Of a DNA stretch of 64,000 bases, positions 52,170 through 61,247 are shown piece after piece. Position 1 is the first letter of the stretch, and each line of letters opens with the position of its first letter. Location: the NCBI RefSeq assembly GCF_002240355.1, contig NZ_CP016353.1:1972501-2036500 (forward strand), read 5' to 3'. The position numbers and the translations under genes are program-made. The notes beneath the pieces were generated by a model. That model was given only the letters and a program-made list of their open reading frames with translations. It was not told the DNA's origin and did no database searches. This DNA comes from Prauserella marina (lineage in GTDB: Bacteria > Actinomycetota > Actinomycetes > Mycobacteriales > Pseudonocardiaceae).

Positions 52170-53441
52170 TCAGGCGGCCGGTACCGGCGCCGCGGCGGTG
52201 GGGCGGGCCAGTACGGCGAAGCTCAACAGTCCCAGCAAACCGAACCCGGCCATGATGGCGGCCATGGGCACCGCGCTCGTGCCGCCACCGATCCCGGCGA
52301 GCGGGGTGGCGACGAGCCCGCCGATGAGGAACTGCAACACGCCGAGTAGCGCGGATGCGGCACCGGCGTTGTGCGGGTGGTCGGCCAGCGCAAGCGAGGT
52401 CGCGTTGGGCATGATCATTCCGAGGCTGGAGATCGTCAGCAGCAGCGGCGGCAACAGCGCGCCGAGCCCGAGGTTCGCCGAGGCCGCGAGCAACAGCACC
52501 GACGAGGAGCTCACGCCGAGCAACAGCCCGCTCAGCAGCAGACTCCGCTGCGGGAACCGGCCGACCAGCCAGCCGTTGAGCTGGCCGACGATGACCAGCC
52601 CGAGTCCTCCCGCCGCGAAGACGAGGCTGTATTGCTGGGGGCTCAGCTCGTAGGCGCCTTGCAGCACGAAGGAGGAGCCGGAGATGTAGGTGAACATGGC
52701 GGCGAAGGTGAGTCCGCAGGCCAGCGCGTATCCGACGAAGACGCGGTCGCCGAGCAGTCCCGCGTAGGTGCGCAATACCGCTGATGGCCTGGCTGGCCTG
52801 CGCGCGTGGGCGGGAAGTGATTCGGGAAGCGCGAAAGCGGTGACCACGAGCAGCAGCACGCCGAAACCGGTCAGCACCGCGAAGATGCCCCTCCACGACG
52901 TCCAGTTGAGGATCTGCCCGCCGAGTACCGGAGCCAGGATGGGGGCGAGTCCGGTGACCAGCATGAGCGCGGAGAAGAACCGGGCCATGGCGATGCCGGA
53001 GAACAGATCGCGCACCGCCGCTCTCGCGATCACGACCCCGGCCGAAGCGCCGAGCGCCTGCACCACCCTCGCGCCGATGAGCAGTTCGGCCGAGGGGGCG
53101 ATCGCGCACAACACGGAGGCCAGCGCGAACACGACGACGCCGACGAGTAGTGGCGTGCGGCGGCCGAAGGCGTCCGACAGTGGGCCGGCGACCAGTTGGC
53201 CCACGCCCATTCCGACGACGAAGGCGGCGAGGGTCAGCTGGAGTGCCGAGTCGCTGCTGGCCAGGTCGGTCGCCATGGCAGGCAGCGCGGGCAGGTACAT
53301 GTCGACGGCGAGTGGGCCGAAGGCGGTCAGCCCGCCGAGGATCAACGCGAACCGGACGGTCTTGGCTCTTGTGGGTGACATGGTCGCCGCGCCCGCGCGG
53401 GTCGCCAGTTCGCCGTCCGCCGGTGCTTGCTCGACGCTCAC
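52170..53441 (-). CDS. Bcr/CflA-family drug-resistance MFS transporter
   Basis: A 423-aa, 12-helix major facilitator. DMYLPALPAMATDL in helix 1, GPLSDAFGRRTPLL between helices 2 and 3 and RVVQALGASAGVVIARAAVRD in helix 4 are the Bcr/CflA pattern. Likely exports a drug or metabolite by proton antiport; the substrate is unknown. Confidence 0.88.
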   Translation of the reverse strand: MSVEQAPADGELATRAGAATMSPTRAKTVRFALILGGLTAFGPLAVDMYLPALPAMATDLASSDSALQLTLAAFVVGMGVGQLVAGPLSDAFGRRTPLLVGVVVFALASVLCAIAPSAELLIGARVVQALGASAGVVIARAAVRDLFSGIAMARFFSALMLVTGLAPILAPVLGGQILNWTSWRGIFAVLTGFGVLLLVVTAFALPESLPAHARRPARPSAVLRTYAGLLGDRVFVGYALACGLTFAAMFTYISGSSFVLQGAYELSPQQYSLVFAAGGLGLVIVGQLNGWLVGRFPQRSLLLSGLLLGVSSSSVLLLAASANLGLGALLPPLLLTISSLGMIMPNATSLALADHPHNAGAASALLGVLQFLIGGLVATPLAGIGGGTSAVPMAAIMAGFGLLGLLSFAVLARPTAAAPVPAA

Positions 53442-53628
53442 GTTGCCCCCAGATTCGCTGCCCTGTCTACGTAAGCGCCAACTTCCTTAGCAGGGCTGAG
53501 TATTCCGGGAGGGGACGGACGTCACCGTGCGTGTCACGGCGCGGGGCTGACACGAATGGACTATTGCCAAGATGAAACCGCTGGTTCATTCTCTAGAATG
53601 GCTAGTTCGAGTGGGGGCGAGCTACCGC

Positions 53629-53657
53629 GGGGCCGGCTACCCACCAGGGCCGGCCCC
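53629..53657 (+). other. strong GC hairpin in a 422-bp gap
   Basis: GGGGCCGGC (53629-53637) and GCCGGCCCC (53649-53657) form a perfect 9-bp stem with an 11-base loop. The gap 53442-53863 contains no gene I can support. It also holds CATTC-TCTA-GAATG (53587-53600) and a tiny frame at 53699-53776. The MFS promoter must lie in its first part. Confidence 0.5.
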
Positions 53658-53698
53658 GCCACGGGGCCCCCGGTGCCCTCCCCCTGTCCGGGGGCTCC

Positions 53699-53776
53699 GT
53701 GAACCTTTCCAGCCGCCGAGGAGGTGCCTCGACCGTGCCAGCCGAATGGGCCGACGTGCCCGTGTTCGCGGAGTAG
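53699..53776 (+). CDS. possible 25-aa peptide
   Basis: A GTG-initiated frame encoding 25 residues and ending VPAEWADVPVFAE. A GGGGG stretch precedes the GTG; a second in-frame GTG at 53735 follows a GAGGAGG. The reading is short and unsupported by homology I know, so this is only a candidate. Confidence 0.2.
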   Translation: MNLSSRRGGASTVPAEWADVPVFAE

Positions 53777-53863
53777 TCCCGAGGGGGCCGGATCGATCCG
53801 CTCACCGGCGGCAATCCCGGTCCGGTCATCACGTCGGCGCGCGCGAGGCCGACCTCGGTGTAT

Positions 53864-54655
53864 CTAGGCGGGCGCCTGGCCGCCTCGTTCGTCGTCGGCC
53901 AGCAGATTCCGCACCCTCGGCGCGTTGTCGATGACGTCCTTGGCGACGTCGTGCAGCCTGCGCCTGCTGCTGCGGGCGTGAGCGCGCAGCACCTCGAACG
54001 CGACATCCATGTCGCTGTGCCGGTGCGCGGCGATGAGGCCCTTGGCCTGCTCGATGTTGACCCGGGTGTAGAGCGCGGTCTGAAGCTGCCCCGCGAGCCG
54101 TTGTGCCGCACCGAGAGTGCGCTGCGACAACAGGGCGCTCGCCGCGGCTTGGGCGAGGGCGGCCGCGACGATCGTGTCGGTGGGTCCCAGCGCGCCCGGC
54201 CTGCGCCGCAGGAGGGTCAGCACGCCGAGCGCCCTGCCGTGCGAGGTGAGCGGGAGCGCGTGGACGGCGACGAATCCGGCGTTGAGCGCATTGGTGGTGA
54301 AGGCGGCCCATCGGTGCTCCTCGCGCAGATCGGCCGATCCGCTCGCGCGGGCCCCTCGAAGGCAGTCCGCCGAGGGGCCCTGCCGTGTGTGCACCTGCGT
54401 CGTCATCAACTCGTGCGCCGTCTCCGATGAGGTGCCGAGCGCGGTCATCCTGAGCTGAGGATCGGCGAGCGCGAGGGCGGCTTCGTCGATGTCGAGCAGT
54501 TGCCCACAGCGGTGGGCGACCCGCTGGACGTAATCGTGCTCGTCGAAGGAGGGGGCGACGACGTCGGCGAGTTCGGCGAACGTCCGCGCGAGGGTTTCCA
54601 CTCGCGGTGTGCGCGGCGTGTCCCTGGCCGGAGCGCGGTGGTCGGATAGCGGCAT
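53864..54655 (-). CDS. GAF and ANTAR domain RNA-binding antiterminator
   Basis: A 263-aa protein: GAF sensor domain (about residues 35-170) and C-terminal ANTAR domain (about 195-250, LQTALYTRVNIEQAKGLIAAHRHSDMDVAFEVLRAHARSS in two parts). ANTAR domains bind paired hairpins in nascent RNA to prevent termination. ATG 54655 was used. A target RNA in this window was not identified. Confidence 0.88.
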   Translation of the reverse strand: MPLSDHRAPARDTPRTPRVETLARTFAELADVVAPSFDEHDYVQRVAHRCGQLLDIDEAALALADPQLRMTALGTSSETAHELMTTQVHTRQGPSADCLRGARASGSADLREEHRWAAFTTNALNAGFVAVHALPLTSHGRALGVLTLLRRRPGALGPTDTIVAAALAQAAASALLSQRTLGAAQRLAGQLQTALYTRVNIEQAKGLIAAHRHSDMDVAFEVLRAHARSSRRRLHDVAKDVIDNAPRVRNLLADDERGGQAPA

Positions 54656-55112
54656 GGTGACTGTTTAACGGCCGCTCGTTCGGCTTGAGAACAGCAACTT
54701 GTCGATTTCGCCTGCAACGGGTGAGTGGGTGAGGGCGACTGTTCGCACTGGCCAGACGCCCTTCACTCGTCCGGGTGGCATATTGCACATCCAATAATGC
54801 AGGGGGCCGCGAAAACGGGCGCCGGTGACGGTTGCGCGATAGGGTCACGGCATTCCGGTCATGTCTGTTGCGTGACCGGCCACTGTGTGCCATGTACGAG
54901 AACCCGGCCGCCCTGAACCCCGGCCGCCGTCATCGCCGGACAGCGCGAGTGACCTTCGGGTTCCCGTTCGTCCCCCATGGCGATCCGGCGGCCGTCTCGC
55001 GGGCCCGGTGGTCTTGACCAAAGGAGTCGTGTCGAGTCCTCGAAAGCCCGTGCCACTCCCGGTCGTTCCGGTATGTCCGACGTGGCCGGTGCGGCCTTTC
55101 GAAAGGTGGCTT
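54656..55112. other. 457-bp divergent intergenic region
   Basis: This gap lies between the divergent GAF-ANTAR gene and the orphan at 55113, so it should contain two promoters. The only clear structure is the palindrome TGGTC-TT-GACCA at 55009-55020. No open frame here has good coding character. Confidence 0.5.
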
Positions 55113-55559
55113 ATGAGCAGCTATGTCACACCGGCCTGGTGCATCACGGGAAGCGACTACCTCGAAGGCGCGCCTTCGCTGCCGTCGATCGCGGCACTGC
55201 TGGCCGACGCGGTCGCCGAGTTGCGCGAGGACGGCGAGTTTCCCGGCCGCGCGAAGGTGACGTTCGGGGTCGGCGACGGCAGGTGGCTCGACATCCGCGT
55301 CGAAGGGCTCTCGCCTGCCTGCGATCCCGACCGGGTCGAGACGATGGCGGCGCTGCGGACGTTGTTCGAGTTGTCGAGCCATGCGAACCTCGTCGACATC
55401 TCGGCGCGGCGGCCAGCGTTGTTCCTTCCTCGCATCCTCGCCGTCGACGAGGCCGGTCTTCCCTACGCCGGAGTGCTCGGCGCGGCGATGGGCGATGTCC
55501 ATCCGGTCGCCGTGCCCGAGGCTGGGCCGAGTGGGGGACGGCGCCTGCGCGGAAAGTGA
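55113..55559 (+). CDS. hypothetical protein (148 aa)
   Basis: Unrecognised soluble protein beginning MSSYVTPAWCITGSDYLEG, with an LDIRVEGLSPACDPDRVET segment and a helical middle (MAALRTLFELSSHANLVDI). The ATG at 55113 follows AAAGGTGG. It is encoded upstream of and in the same direction as a large LuxR regulator, with a 151-bp gap. Confidence 0.55.
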   Translation: MSSYVTPAWCITGSDYLEGAPSLPSIAALLADAVAELREDGEFPGRAKVTFGVGDGRWLDIRVEGLSPACDPDRVETMAALRTLFELSSHANLVDISARRPALFLPRILAVDEAGLPYAGVLGAAMGDVHPVAVPEAGPSGGRRLRGK

Positions 55560-55710
55560 CCGTGCAGGGCGGCATCGTGCATCGCCCTCACTCCTTCGAG
55601 AGATCTTCACGTCCCGGTTCGTGTGTGCCCATGGCAGAAGGGCGGGCTCTCTTAGCCTGCTCGCAGTCGTTGTCTCCTTCGCGAAAGGTTCCACCACATC
55701 CGTGTGCAGC

Positions 55711-58272
55711 ATGAGATTCACGGCGCTCCCGCCGCCGCGAGGCCACGTCCGCAGGGCACGGTTGTCGCGGCTGCTCGACGAGTGGGAGTCCGGCGGGACG
55801 CCGAGGGTCGCGCTGCTGTGCGCACCGCCCGGATACGGCAAGAGCACCATGCTCGCCGACTGGCTGGGTGACCGGCGGCGCACCTGCCCTCCGGGGCGTA
55901 CGGCGCTGGTCAGCGTCCTCGACGGCGACAACGACCCCCGCGCGCTCAATGCGGCACTGGCCACGGCGGCCCGCACGCCACGGGCCGACACCCTCGCCGC
56001 CACGCTCGGCGGGCTGACCCAGCCGCTCACCCTCGTCGTCGATCACCTGCACCGGCTGAGCGCGCCAGAGGCGTGGCATGACCTCGAAACGCTGTTGTGC
56101 TCGTTGCCGCCGAACCTGCGCCTGGTGTTGAGTACGCGGGAGCGGCCCCCGCTCGCCGTGCACCGCCTGCACGTCGCGGGCAGGCTGCGCGACATCGGTG
56201 CGGCCGAGCTGGCGCTGACCCGGGCGGAAACCGTCACGGTGTTGCGCAACCACGGCGTCACGCTGCCGGAGGCGGATCTCGGCTTCCTGGTGGCGCTCAC
56301 CGAGGGCTGGCCGGTCGGCGTGCGGCTCGCGGCAGAGGCACTCGGCGGTGCGGCCGATCACGCCGCGGCTCTCGCCGCGTTCGCGGGAACGGACCCAGCG
56401 CTCGCCGAGTATTTCCGTGGCGAGGTGCTGAGCGGTTTCACCGGTTCCCAGCGCGAGATTCTGTTGCGCACCAGCGGGTGTGAGCGGTTCACGCCCGAAC
56501 TGGCGAGCGAGCTCACCGGCGCCGACGACATCGGTGGCGATCTCGGCCGGCTGCGCGGGGCGGGTGCGCTGACCATCGAGTACGGAGCCGGTGGTCCCTG
56601 GTTGCGCCAGCACCCGTTGACCAGAACCTGGCTGGCAGCGGAGTTCGCGAGCGGTTCGCCCCCGGCGTCGAGGAGAGCGGAGCGGGTTTCGGCGATCTGG
56701 TTCTCCGCCAACGGAAAACCGTTGACGGCGCTGCGGCACGCGGTCCGTTCTCGTGACACCGATCTCGTCGCCGATCTCGTCGTCAGGCACGGGCCCGGTC
56801 TCGTGCTGTCGGGGCACATGGCCGCGCTGCACGATGTGCTGCCCTCGCCGCCTCCTTCGCCGGCCGCGAGTCCGTGCGTCGGCCTGACCCTCGCGATCGC
56901 CGGGCTCGCGCTCGGCGACCGCAGGGCCGCCGAGACGGTGCTGGCGAGGCTGGGGCTCAACCGTCACGCGGCCACCTCGGGCACGGCGTCACGGCCGCCC
57001 GTGAACGAGGACGAGCAGGGACTCGCCCGCATTGCCATGGCCCACAGGGCCCGGTTGACCGGACGCTGGGTGCCGCAGGTCGCTCAGCTCGACCTGCACG
57101 TGGATGGGCTCCGTTCCCACGACCTGTACCTGCTGGGGCTCGTCAACAGGGGCACCGCGCTGCTGTGGCTCGGCGACTACGGCGCGGCGGAGGAGGACCT
57201 GGCCAACGCACTGCACCTCGCGAGGCTCGGCGGGTACCGCTACGCGGTGCTGCACTGCCTCGCCCACCTGGCCGCGTCCACCGGAGCGCGGGGTGACCTG
57301 CCCGCGCTGCACCGCGCGGCGGAAGAAGCGCTGCGCTACGCCACGGACACCGGTCTGGACACGACTCCCTCGGCGTGCACCGCCTACGTCGCCTCGGCGT
57401 GGGCCGCTTTCGAACGCGCCGACGACACCGCGGCATCGGCCTACGCCGAACTCGCCGCGCGCACGCTGAGCCCGGCCAACGACAGGATGATCGCGCTGGC
57501 AACCGGCTCCATGTCCGCGCTCGCCACGGCAGGCACCGATCCGTGCGAAGCGCTGCGGAGATTGCGCGAACACTGGAACACGGTGCGGAAGGAGGAAACG
57601 GTCCAGCCCGCGCTGGTGGCGTGGGCGTCGGGGGTGGAGCACCGGCTCGCGCTCAGGCTCGGCAGGCTTGAGTGGGCGACGGAGGCCGAGCACCGGGCGG
57701 CCGAGTGGCTCGGGCCGGGAGGGGAGAGCGAACTGCTGCGCGCCAAGGCGCTGTTCCATCAGGGACGCCTCTCGGCGGCGAAAGCGCACCTCGACCGGAT
57801 CGTGACCGGTGAGGCCGCCGGCACGTTCTTCGGTACGGGAATCGAGGCCCGGCTGCTGCTTGCCGTGCTCGCGCTGCGGTTGCGGGATCCGCAGGAGGCG
57901 CACGGACGGCTGCTCGCGTCACTTGAGCTCGCGGCCGCGCATGGCGCGTTACGGCCCTTCCGCGAACACGGAACGGCGGTGCGCGAGCTGATCGCCGCCG
58001 GTGCGGGCAGGCTCGGTTCCGTGCGGGACTTCGCCGACGAGGTGCTCGCGGTTTTGCCACCCGAGTCCGTGGCACCGTCGGCCGAACTCACGCCGAGGGA
58101 ACTGGCTCTGCTGAGAGAGTTGCAGTCACTGGGCACGGTCGCCGACATCGCGGCCGAACTGTTCGTCTCCGCCAACACGGTCAAGACCCATCTGCGCAAC
58201 ATCTACCGCAAACTCGGCGTCGCCTCCCGCAGGGAAGCCGTCGTCACCGCGCGTCGCATCGGGCTGCTGTGA
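55711..58272 (+). CDS. large ATP-binding LuxR-family regulator (LAL/MalT type)
   Basis: An 853-aa STAND-type regulator. The N-terminal NTPase has Walker A APPGYGKST near residue 40 and Walker B LTLVVDHLHRL. The middle is made of TPR-like helices (about 430-760). The C-terminal LuxR helix-turn-helix is LTPRELALL to KTHLRNIYRKLGVASRREAV. Such proteins turn on target genes when ligand and ATP bind. ATG 55711 is used. Targets are unknown. Confidence 0.88.
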   Translation: MRFTALPPPRGHVRRARLSRLLDEWESGGTPRVALLCAPPGYGKSTMLADWLGDRRRTCPPGRTALVSVLDGDNDPRALNAALATAARTPRADTLAATLGGLTQPLTLVVDHLHRLSAPEAWHDLETLLCSLPPNLRLVLSTRERPPLAVHRLHVAGRLRDIGAAELALTRAETVTVLRNHGVTLPEADLGFLVALTEGWPVGVRLAAEALGGAADHAAALAAFAGTDPALAEYFRGEVLSGFTGSQREILLRTSGCERFTPELASELTGADDIGGDLGRLRGAGALTIEYGAGGPWLRQHPLTRTWLAAEFASGSPPASRRAERVSAIWFSANGKPLTALRHAVRSRDTDLVADLVVRHGPGLVLSGHMAALHDVLPSPPPSPAASPCVGLTLAIAGLALGDRRAAETVLARLGLNRHAATSGTASRPPVNEDEQGLARIAMAHRARLTGRWVPQVAQLDLHVDGLRSHDLYLLGLVNRGTALLWLGDYGAAEEDLANALHLARLGGYRYAVLHCLAHLAASTGARGDLPALHRAAEEALRYATDTGLDTTPSACTAYVASAWAAFERADDTAASAYAELAARTLSPANDRMIALATGSMSALATAGTDPCEALRRLREHWNTVRKEETVQPALVAWASGVEHRLALRLGRLEWATEAEHRAAEWLGPGGESELLRAKALFHQGRLSAAKAHLDRIVTGEAAGTFFGTGIEARLLLAVLALRLRDPQEAHGRLLASLELAAAHGALRPFREHGTAVRELIAAGAGRLGSVRDFADEVLAVLPPESVAPSAELTPRELALLRELQSLGTVADIAAELFVSANTVKTHLRNIYRKLGVASRREAVVTARRIGLL

Positions 58273-58484
58273 AAGCCGCGTTCGGCGGGACAGGTTCGTC
58301 CGTTCTCGATGCGACAGGACGGTGTGCGCGGGGCCACACTGGAGGGGCCGGGGTTGCCGTGGTCACCGGCGCGCCGGGGCGAGCGGCAGCCCACAGTGCC
58401 GTGGCCGAAGGAGCACCGCATGAGCCCGAACCCGAACTCCGCACCTTGGCAGGCCACTCCCGGCACGACGCGAGGGGAGTGGTG

Positions 58485-58637
58485 ATGGAACTCTTCCGGG
58501 TCCTGGCCATCGCCGCTGTTCCGCTCGGCATCATCGCGGCGATCACGATGTCGGACGCGTGGTGGTTCTTCAGCGGGCTCATCGCGTTCATGTTGCTCAT
58601 GCTCAGCACCGAGCCGCAGAGCAACAGCAAGCAGTAG
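58485..58637 (+). CDS. small membrane protein (50 aa)
   Basis: A short protein of two hydrophobic helices: LFRVLAIAAVPLGIIAAIT and WWFFSGLIAFMLLML. ATG 58485 is preceded by GAGGGGAG. Function unknown. It ends four bases before the convergent DUF4190-type gene. Confidence 0.6.
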   Translation: MELFRVLAIAAVPLGIIAAITMSDAWWFFSGLIAFMLLMLSTEPQSNSKQ

Positions 58638-58641
58638 CCGT

Positions 58642-59364
58642 TCAGGCGGTGCCGAGGAAGACCGCCTTCGGCGCGCCGACGCCGGGCTGGAAGACGAGTT
58701 GCAGCTCTCCTGGAGCCGCGCCGACCGCGTAGGCGGCCTCGTAGGTGAACGTCCGGCCGGGAAGTATCGTCGCCGGTTCGGGACCCGCGCCGCAGGAGCC
58801 GTCGATGTCGAAGATCTGCTCGGCGTTGCGCCCGCCGAACTGGGCCTCGCTCGCGCTGAGCAAGGTGGTGTCGAGGTCCCCGCCGGTGTCGTTGACGAGC
58901 GTGATCGACACCTGCACCGCGCGCTCGACCTTGGCGGGGAAGGCGTACTCGCTCGGTGTGCACTCCCTTGGCGCGGAAACCTCGATGGCGAGTCCGTTGT
59001 CCCAGGTGTAGCGCGTGTTCCAGGTGGGGTGGGTGACGGTGACGGCCGTTGTCCCCGGCCGTTGGCCGTGCGCCGCGTTCGCCGGGTCGTCCCCGCTCGC
59101 CGCGCCGACACTGACCGCGATTCCCGCCGTGCACAAGATCGTGCCCGCGAGCGCGATCGCCTTGCGTGCCCCGAAAAGCGCGATGACGCCGAGTACGACG
59201 CCGAGTGCCGCCCCTGCCGCGGTCGCCGTGCCGAGCAGGCCGGTGACGGCTGCGGCGACACAGGCGACGCCGAGCACGAGCGCCGCCACCGCGAACACGG
59301 CGTGGTGGCGTCTTCGTGGCGCCGGTGCCTCGTGCGCGGGGGCCTGTGTGCCGAGACGGGACAT
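58642..59364 (-). CDS. membrane-anchored protein with DUF4190/DUF4352-like regions
   Basis: A 240-aa protein: cytosolic basic N-terminus, three hydrophobic segments (about residues 20-85) resembling DUF4190, then an extracytoplasmic beta-rich domain of the DUF4352 type with two cysteines (ECTPSEY, DGSCGAG) that may pair. Probably a surface-exposed protein of unknown function. Confidence 0.72.
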   Translation of the reverse strand: MSRLGTQAPAHEAPAPRRRHHAVFAVAALVLGVACVAAAVTGLLGTATAAGAALGVVLGVIALFGARKAIALAGTILCTAGIAVSVGAASGDDPANAAHGQRPGTTAVTVTHPTWNTRYTWDNGLAIEVSAPRECTPSEYAFPAKVERAVQVSITLVNDTGGDLDTTLLSASEAQFGGRNAEQIFDIDGSCGAGPEPATILPGRTFTYEAAYAVGAAPGELQLVFQPGVGAPKAVFLGTA

Positions 59365-59488
59365 CGTGCTCCTTCCGGGGGTTCCCTTCCCATCTCGACC
59401 CGGACGGTGTCGCCGTTACTTCCGCCCCGCTTCCGTTACCGCGCCGCGTCATTGTCCGCAATGGACGGTCAGCGACGTGCGGTCACGA

Positions 59489-60154
59489 TCATGTTGCGGT
59501 GAGTGTCGCCAGTACGTCACCGAGAATGGCCTGCTCGTGGCGGGGCAGCCTGCGTTCGGCGTGCAGCATCCGCACCGCCGTGGCGAGCCGTTCGCGGTCG
59601 TCGCCGGCGCCGAGAACTCCGTAGTACGAAGGCAATACCAGGCATAACGCACGAAGTTCACGCCGATCACACCAGGCTTCCACGAGTTCGCCGACGCGTT
59701 CGTTCCTCGTCGCTTCCGGTGCGCCGAGGCAGCGGAGTCCTTCGGCGACGCTGAAGGTGAGCCAGTCCCGGTAGGCGCCCTCCGGCAGGATTTCCATCCG
59801 CGCCGCCGCTTTCCGGTAGTGCGCGAGCGCTTCCTCGGTGTTGCCGAGATCACGATGATCCCTCGCCAGATTGGCGTGCAGCGAGGGGTAGAAACCGGCG
59901 ACCGCGCCAGCGGCGGCATCGCCGCCCGCCGTGAGCCGTTCGGCGAGTGCGAGGCAGCGTTCGTTCCAGTCCAGAGTGTCCTTTGTGGTCGGTTGGTGTC
60001 GGGCGAGGTAGTGCGCGGCGACACAGGATTCGTAGTCGTCGCGCGCGTCTGCCCACGCTTGTTCGAAAAGCTCCTTCGCGCGGGCGGGATCGGCCTCGGC
60101 TTCGGCGCGCATTCCCTCGGCACACAAGCGCACGGTCGTGCTGGTGGTATCCAT
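59489..60154 (-). CDS. TPR-like helical protein coupled to the MerR-clamp gene
   Basis: A 221-aa protein made of helical pairs, for example ARAKELFEQAWADARDDYESCVAAHYLARH and LARDHRDLGNTEEALAHYRKAAARME (each shown in part), typical of tetratricopeptide folds. Its ATG overlaps the stop of the upstream MerR gene by one base (TGATG), so it is made along with that regulator. It may be a protein partner; no enzymatic motif was seen. Confidence 0.7.
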   Translation of the reverse strand: MDTTSTTVRLCAEGMRAEAEADPARAKELFEQAWADARDDYESCVAAHYLARHQPTTKDTLDWNERCLALAERLTAGGDAAAGAVAGFYPSLHANLARDHRDLGNTEEALAHYRKAAARMEILPEGAYRDWLTFSVAEGLRCLGAPEATRNERVGELVEAWCDRRELRALCLVLPSYYGVLGAGDDRERLATAVRMLHAERRLPRHEQAILGDVLATLTAT

Positions 60155-61164
60155 CAGTTGCCCTCGTCGGCGACCGGCATGACGAGAGTGGTGAAGCTTC
60201 CCTGGTCGGCGGAGCGGACGACGACGGGGGAGCACGGATCCGTGATGTCCAGCAGCACTTCCGGGCCCACGCTCGCTTCCAGCGCTGGGCACAGCACCGC
60301 CGGATCGAACGCGACGCGCACGCCCGGTTCGCACACCGAAGGCAGCCGGGTTCCGTTCGCCAGCAGCTCGTCGGCGCCGCTCTCCAGTACGAAGGGTCCC
60401 TCGGCGTCGCCGAGCACGCCGATCAGCGCGACCCGGTCGGTGATCACCCGGTGCGCGGGGGGCGAGAGCGCGCCGAGCAGGTCCCGGTAGGCGGGGAACT
60501 CGCCGGGAAGGCCGCTCAGCGGAACCGCCTGCCCTTCCACGGTGAGCACGCCGCCCTCCGCCGTGACCCGCAAGGTCACGGTGCGATGCCTTGACGAGGA
60601 CGCCGACGCGGCGAGCAGCGCGCCGGCCGCGACGAGAATCCGCGCCGGGCCGCCGGTGAAGGTCTCGGGCGTCAGTTCGCGGATCGCGAGCCGGTAGCGG
60701 TCGGTCGCGACGAACCGCAGTCCTTGCGCGGCGAGTTCGATCAGGACGCGGCCCAGTACGGGAAACGAGCTGTCCCGCGAGACCGAAGGCGCGACCTGCC
60801 TGATGGCGCAGGCGAACTCCGCACCACCCAGCGTCACCTCGGTCACCCCGGCGACGCCGGCCAGGACGCCGCGCAGCGCGGCCTGCGCCGCGTCGTGCTC
60901 CTCGCGCAGCCGCTTCGCGTGTGCGCGCAGTACGTCCTCGGCGCCCTCCGCGTCGTCGAGCACCGCGACGATCCCGGCGAGCGGGACGCCTGCCTGCCGC
61001 AGGCCCCGCACCAGGACCCCCCTTTCGATCTGGTCCTCGCTGTAATAGCGGTAACCGTTGCCCGGGTCGACCCTCGCGGGGGCCAGTACCCCGCAGTCGT
61101 CGTAGAAGCGCAACGCGGAACGAGTCAGTCCCACGCGCTCCGCGAACGCGCTGATGCTGTACAT
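60154..61164 (-). CDS. MerR-type regulator fused to sliding-clamp-like domains
   Basis: A 336-aa two-part protein. Residues 1-70 are a MerR winged helix (MYSISAFAERVGLTRSALRFYDD and NGYRYYSEDQI), followed by a short coiled coil. Residues about 115-336 resemble domains II and III of the DNA polymerase beta clamp: VLIELAAQGLRFVATDRYRLAIREL, GEFPAYRDLL and the final SPVVVRSADQGSFTTLVMPV. Clamp domain I seems to be missing. Whether the clamp part loads on DNA or is only a ligand fold is unknown. It is controlled by a MerR-type promoter just upstream. Confidence 0.82.
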   Translation of the reverse strand: MYSISAFAERVGLTRSALRFYDDCGVLAPARVDPGNGYRYYSEDQIERGVLVRGLRQAGVPLAGIVAVLDDAEGAEDVLRAHAKRLREEHDAAQAALRGVLAGVAGVTEVTLGGAEFACAIRQVAPSVSRDSSFPVLGRVLIELAAQGLRFVATDRYRLAIRELTPETFTGGPARILVAAGALLAASASSSRHRTVTLRVTAEGGVLTVEGQAVPLSGLPGEFPAYRDLLGALSPPAHRVITDRVALIGVLGDAEGPFVLESGADELLANGTRLPSVCEPGVRVAFDPAVLCPALEASVGPEVLLDITDPCSPVVVRSADQGSFTTLVMPVADEGN

Positions 61165-61171
61165 ACCCCGG

Positions 61172-61202
61172 ATTCTGAGCCTTCGACCCGCTCGAAGGTC
61201 AA
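61172..61202 (-). promoter_or_regulatory. MerR-type promoter with 19-bp spacer and dyad
   Basis: On the minus strand TTGACC (61202-61197) and CAGAAT (61177-61172) are separated by 19 bases. A perfect dyad, CCTTCGA-N5-TCGAAGG (61180-61198), fills that spacer. The over-long spacer with a central dyad is the hallmark of MerR-regulated promoters. The ATG at 61164 is eight bases after the -10, so the message would be leaderless or nearly so. Confidence 0.8.
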
Positions 61203-61247
61203 GCCGCACGCGTAGGATCCGGGCGGCGCGGCGAACGAGGAGGCGGT

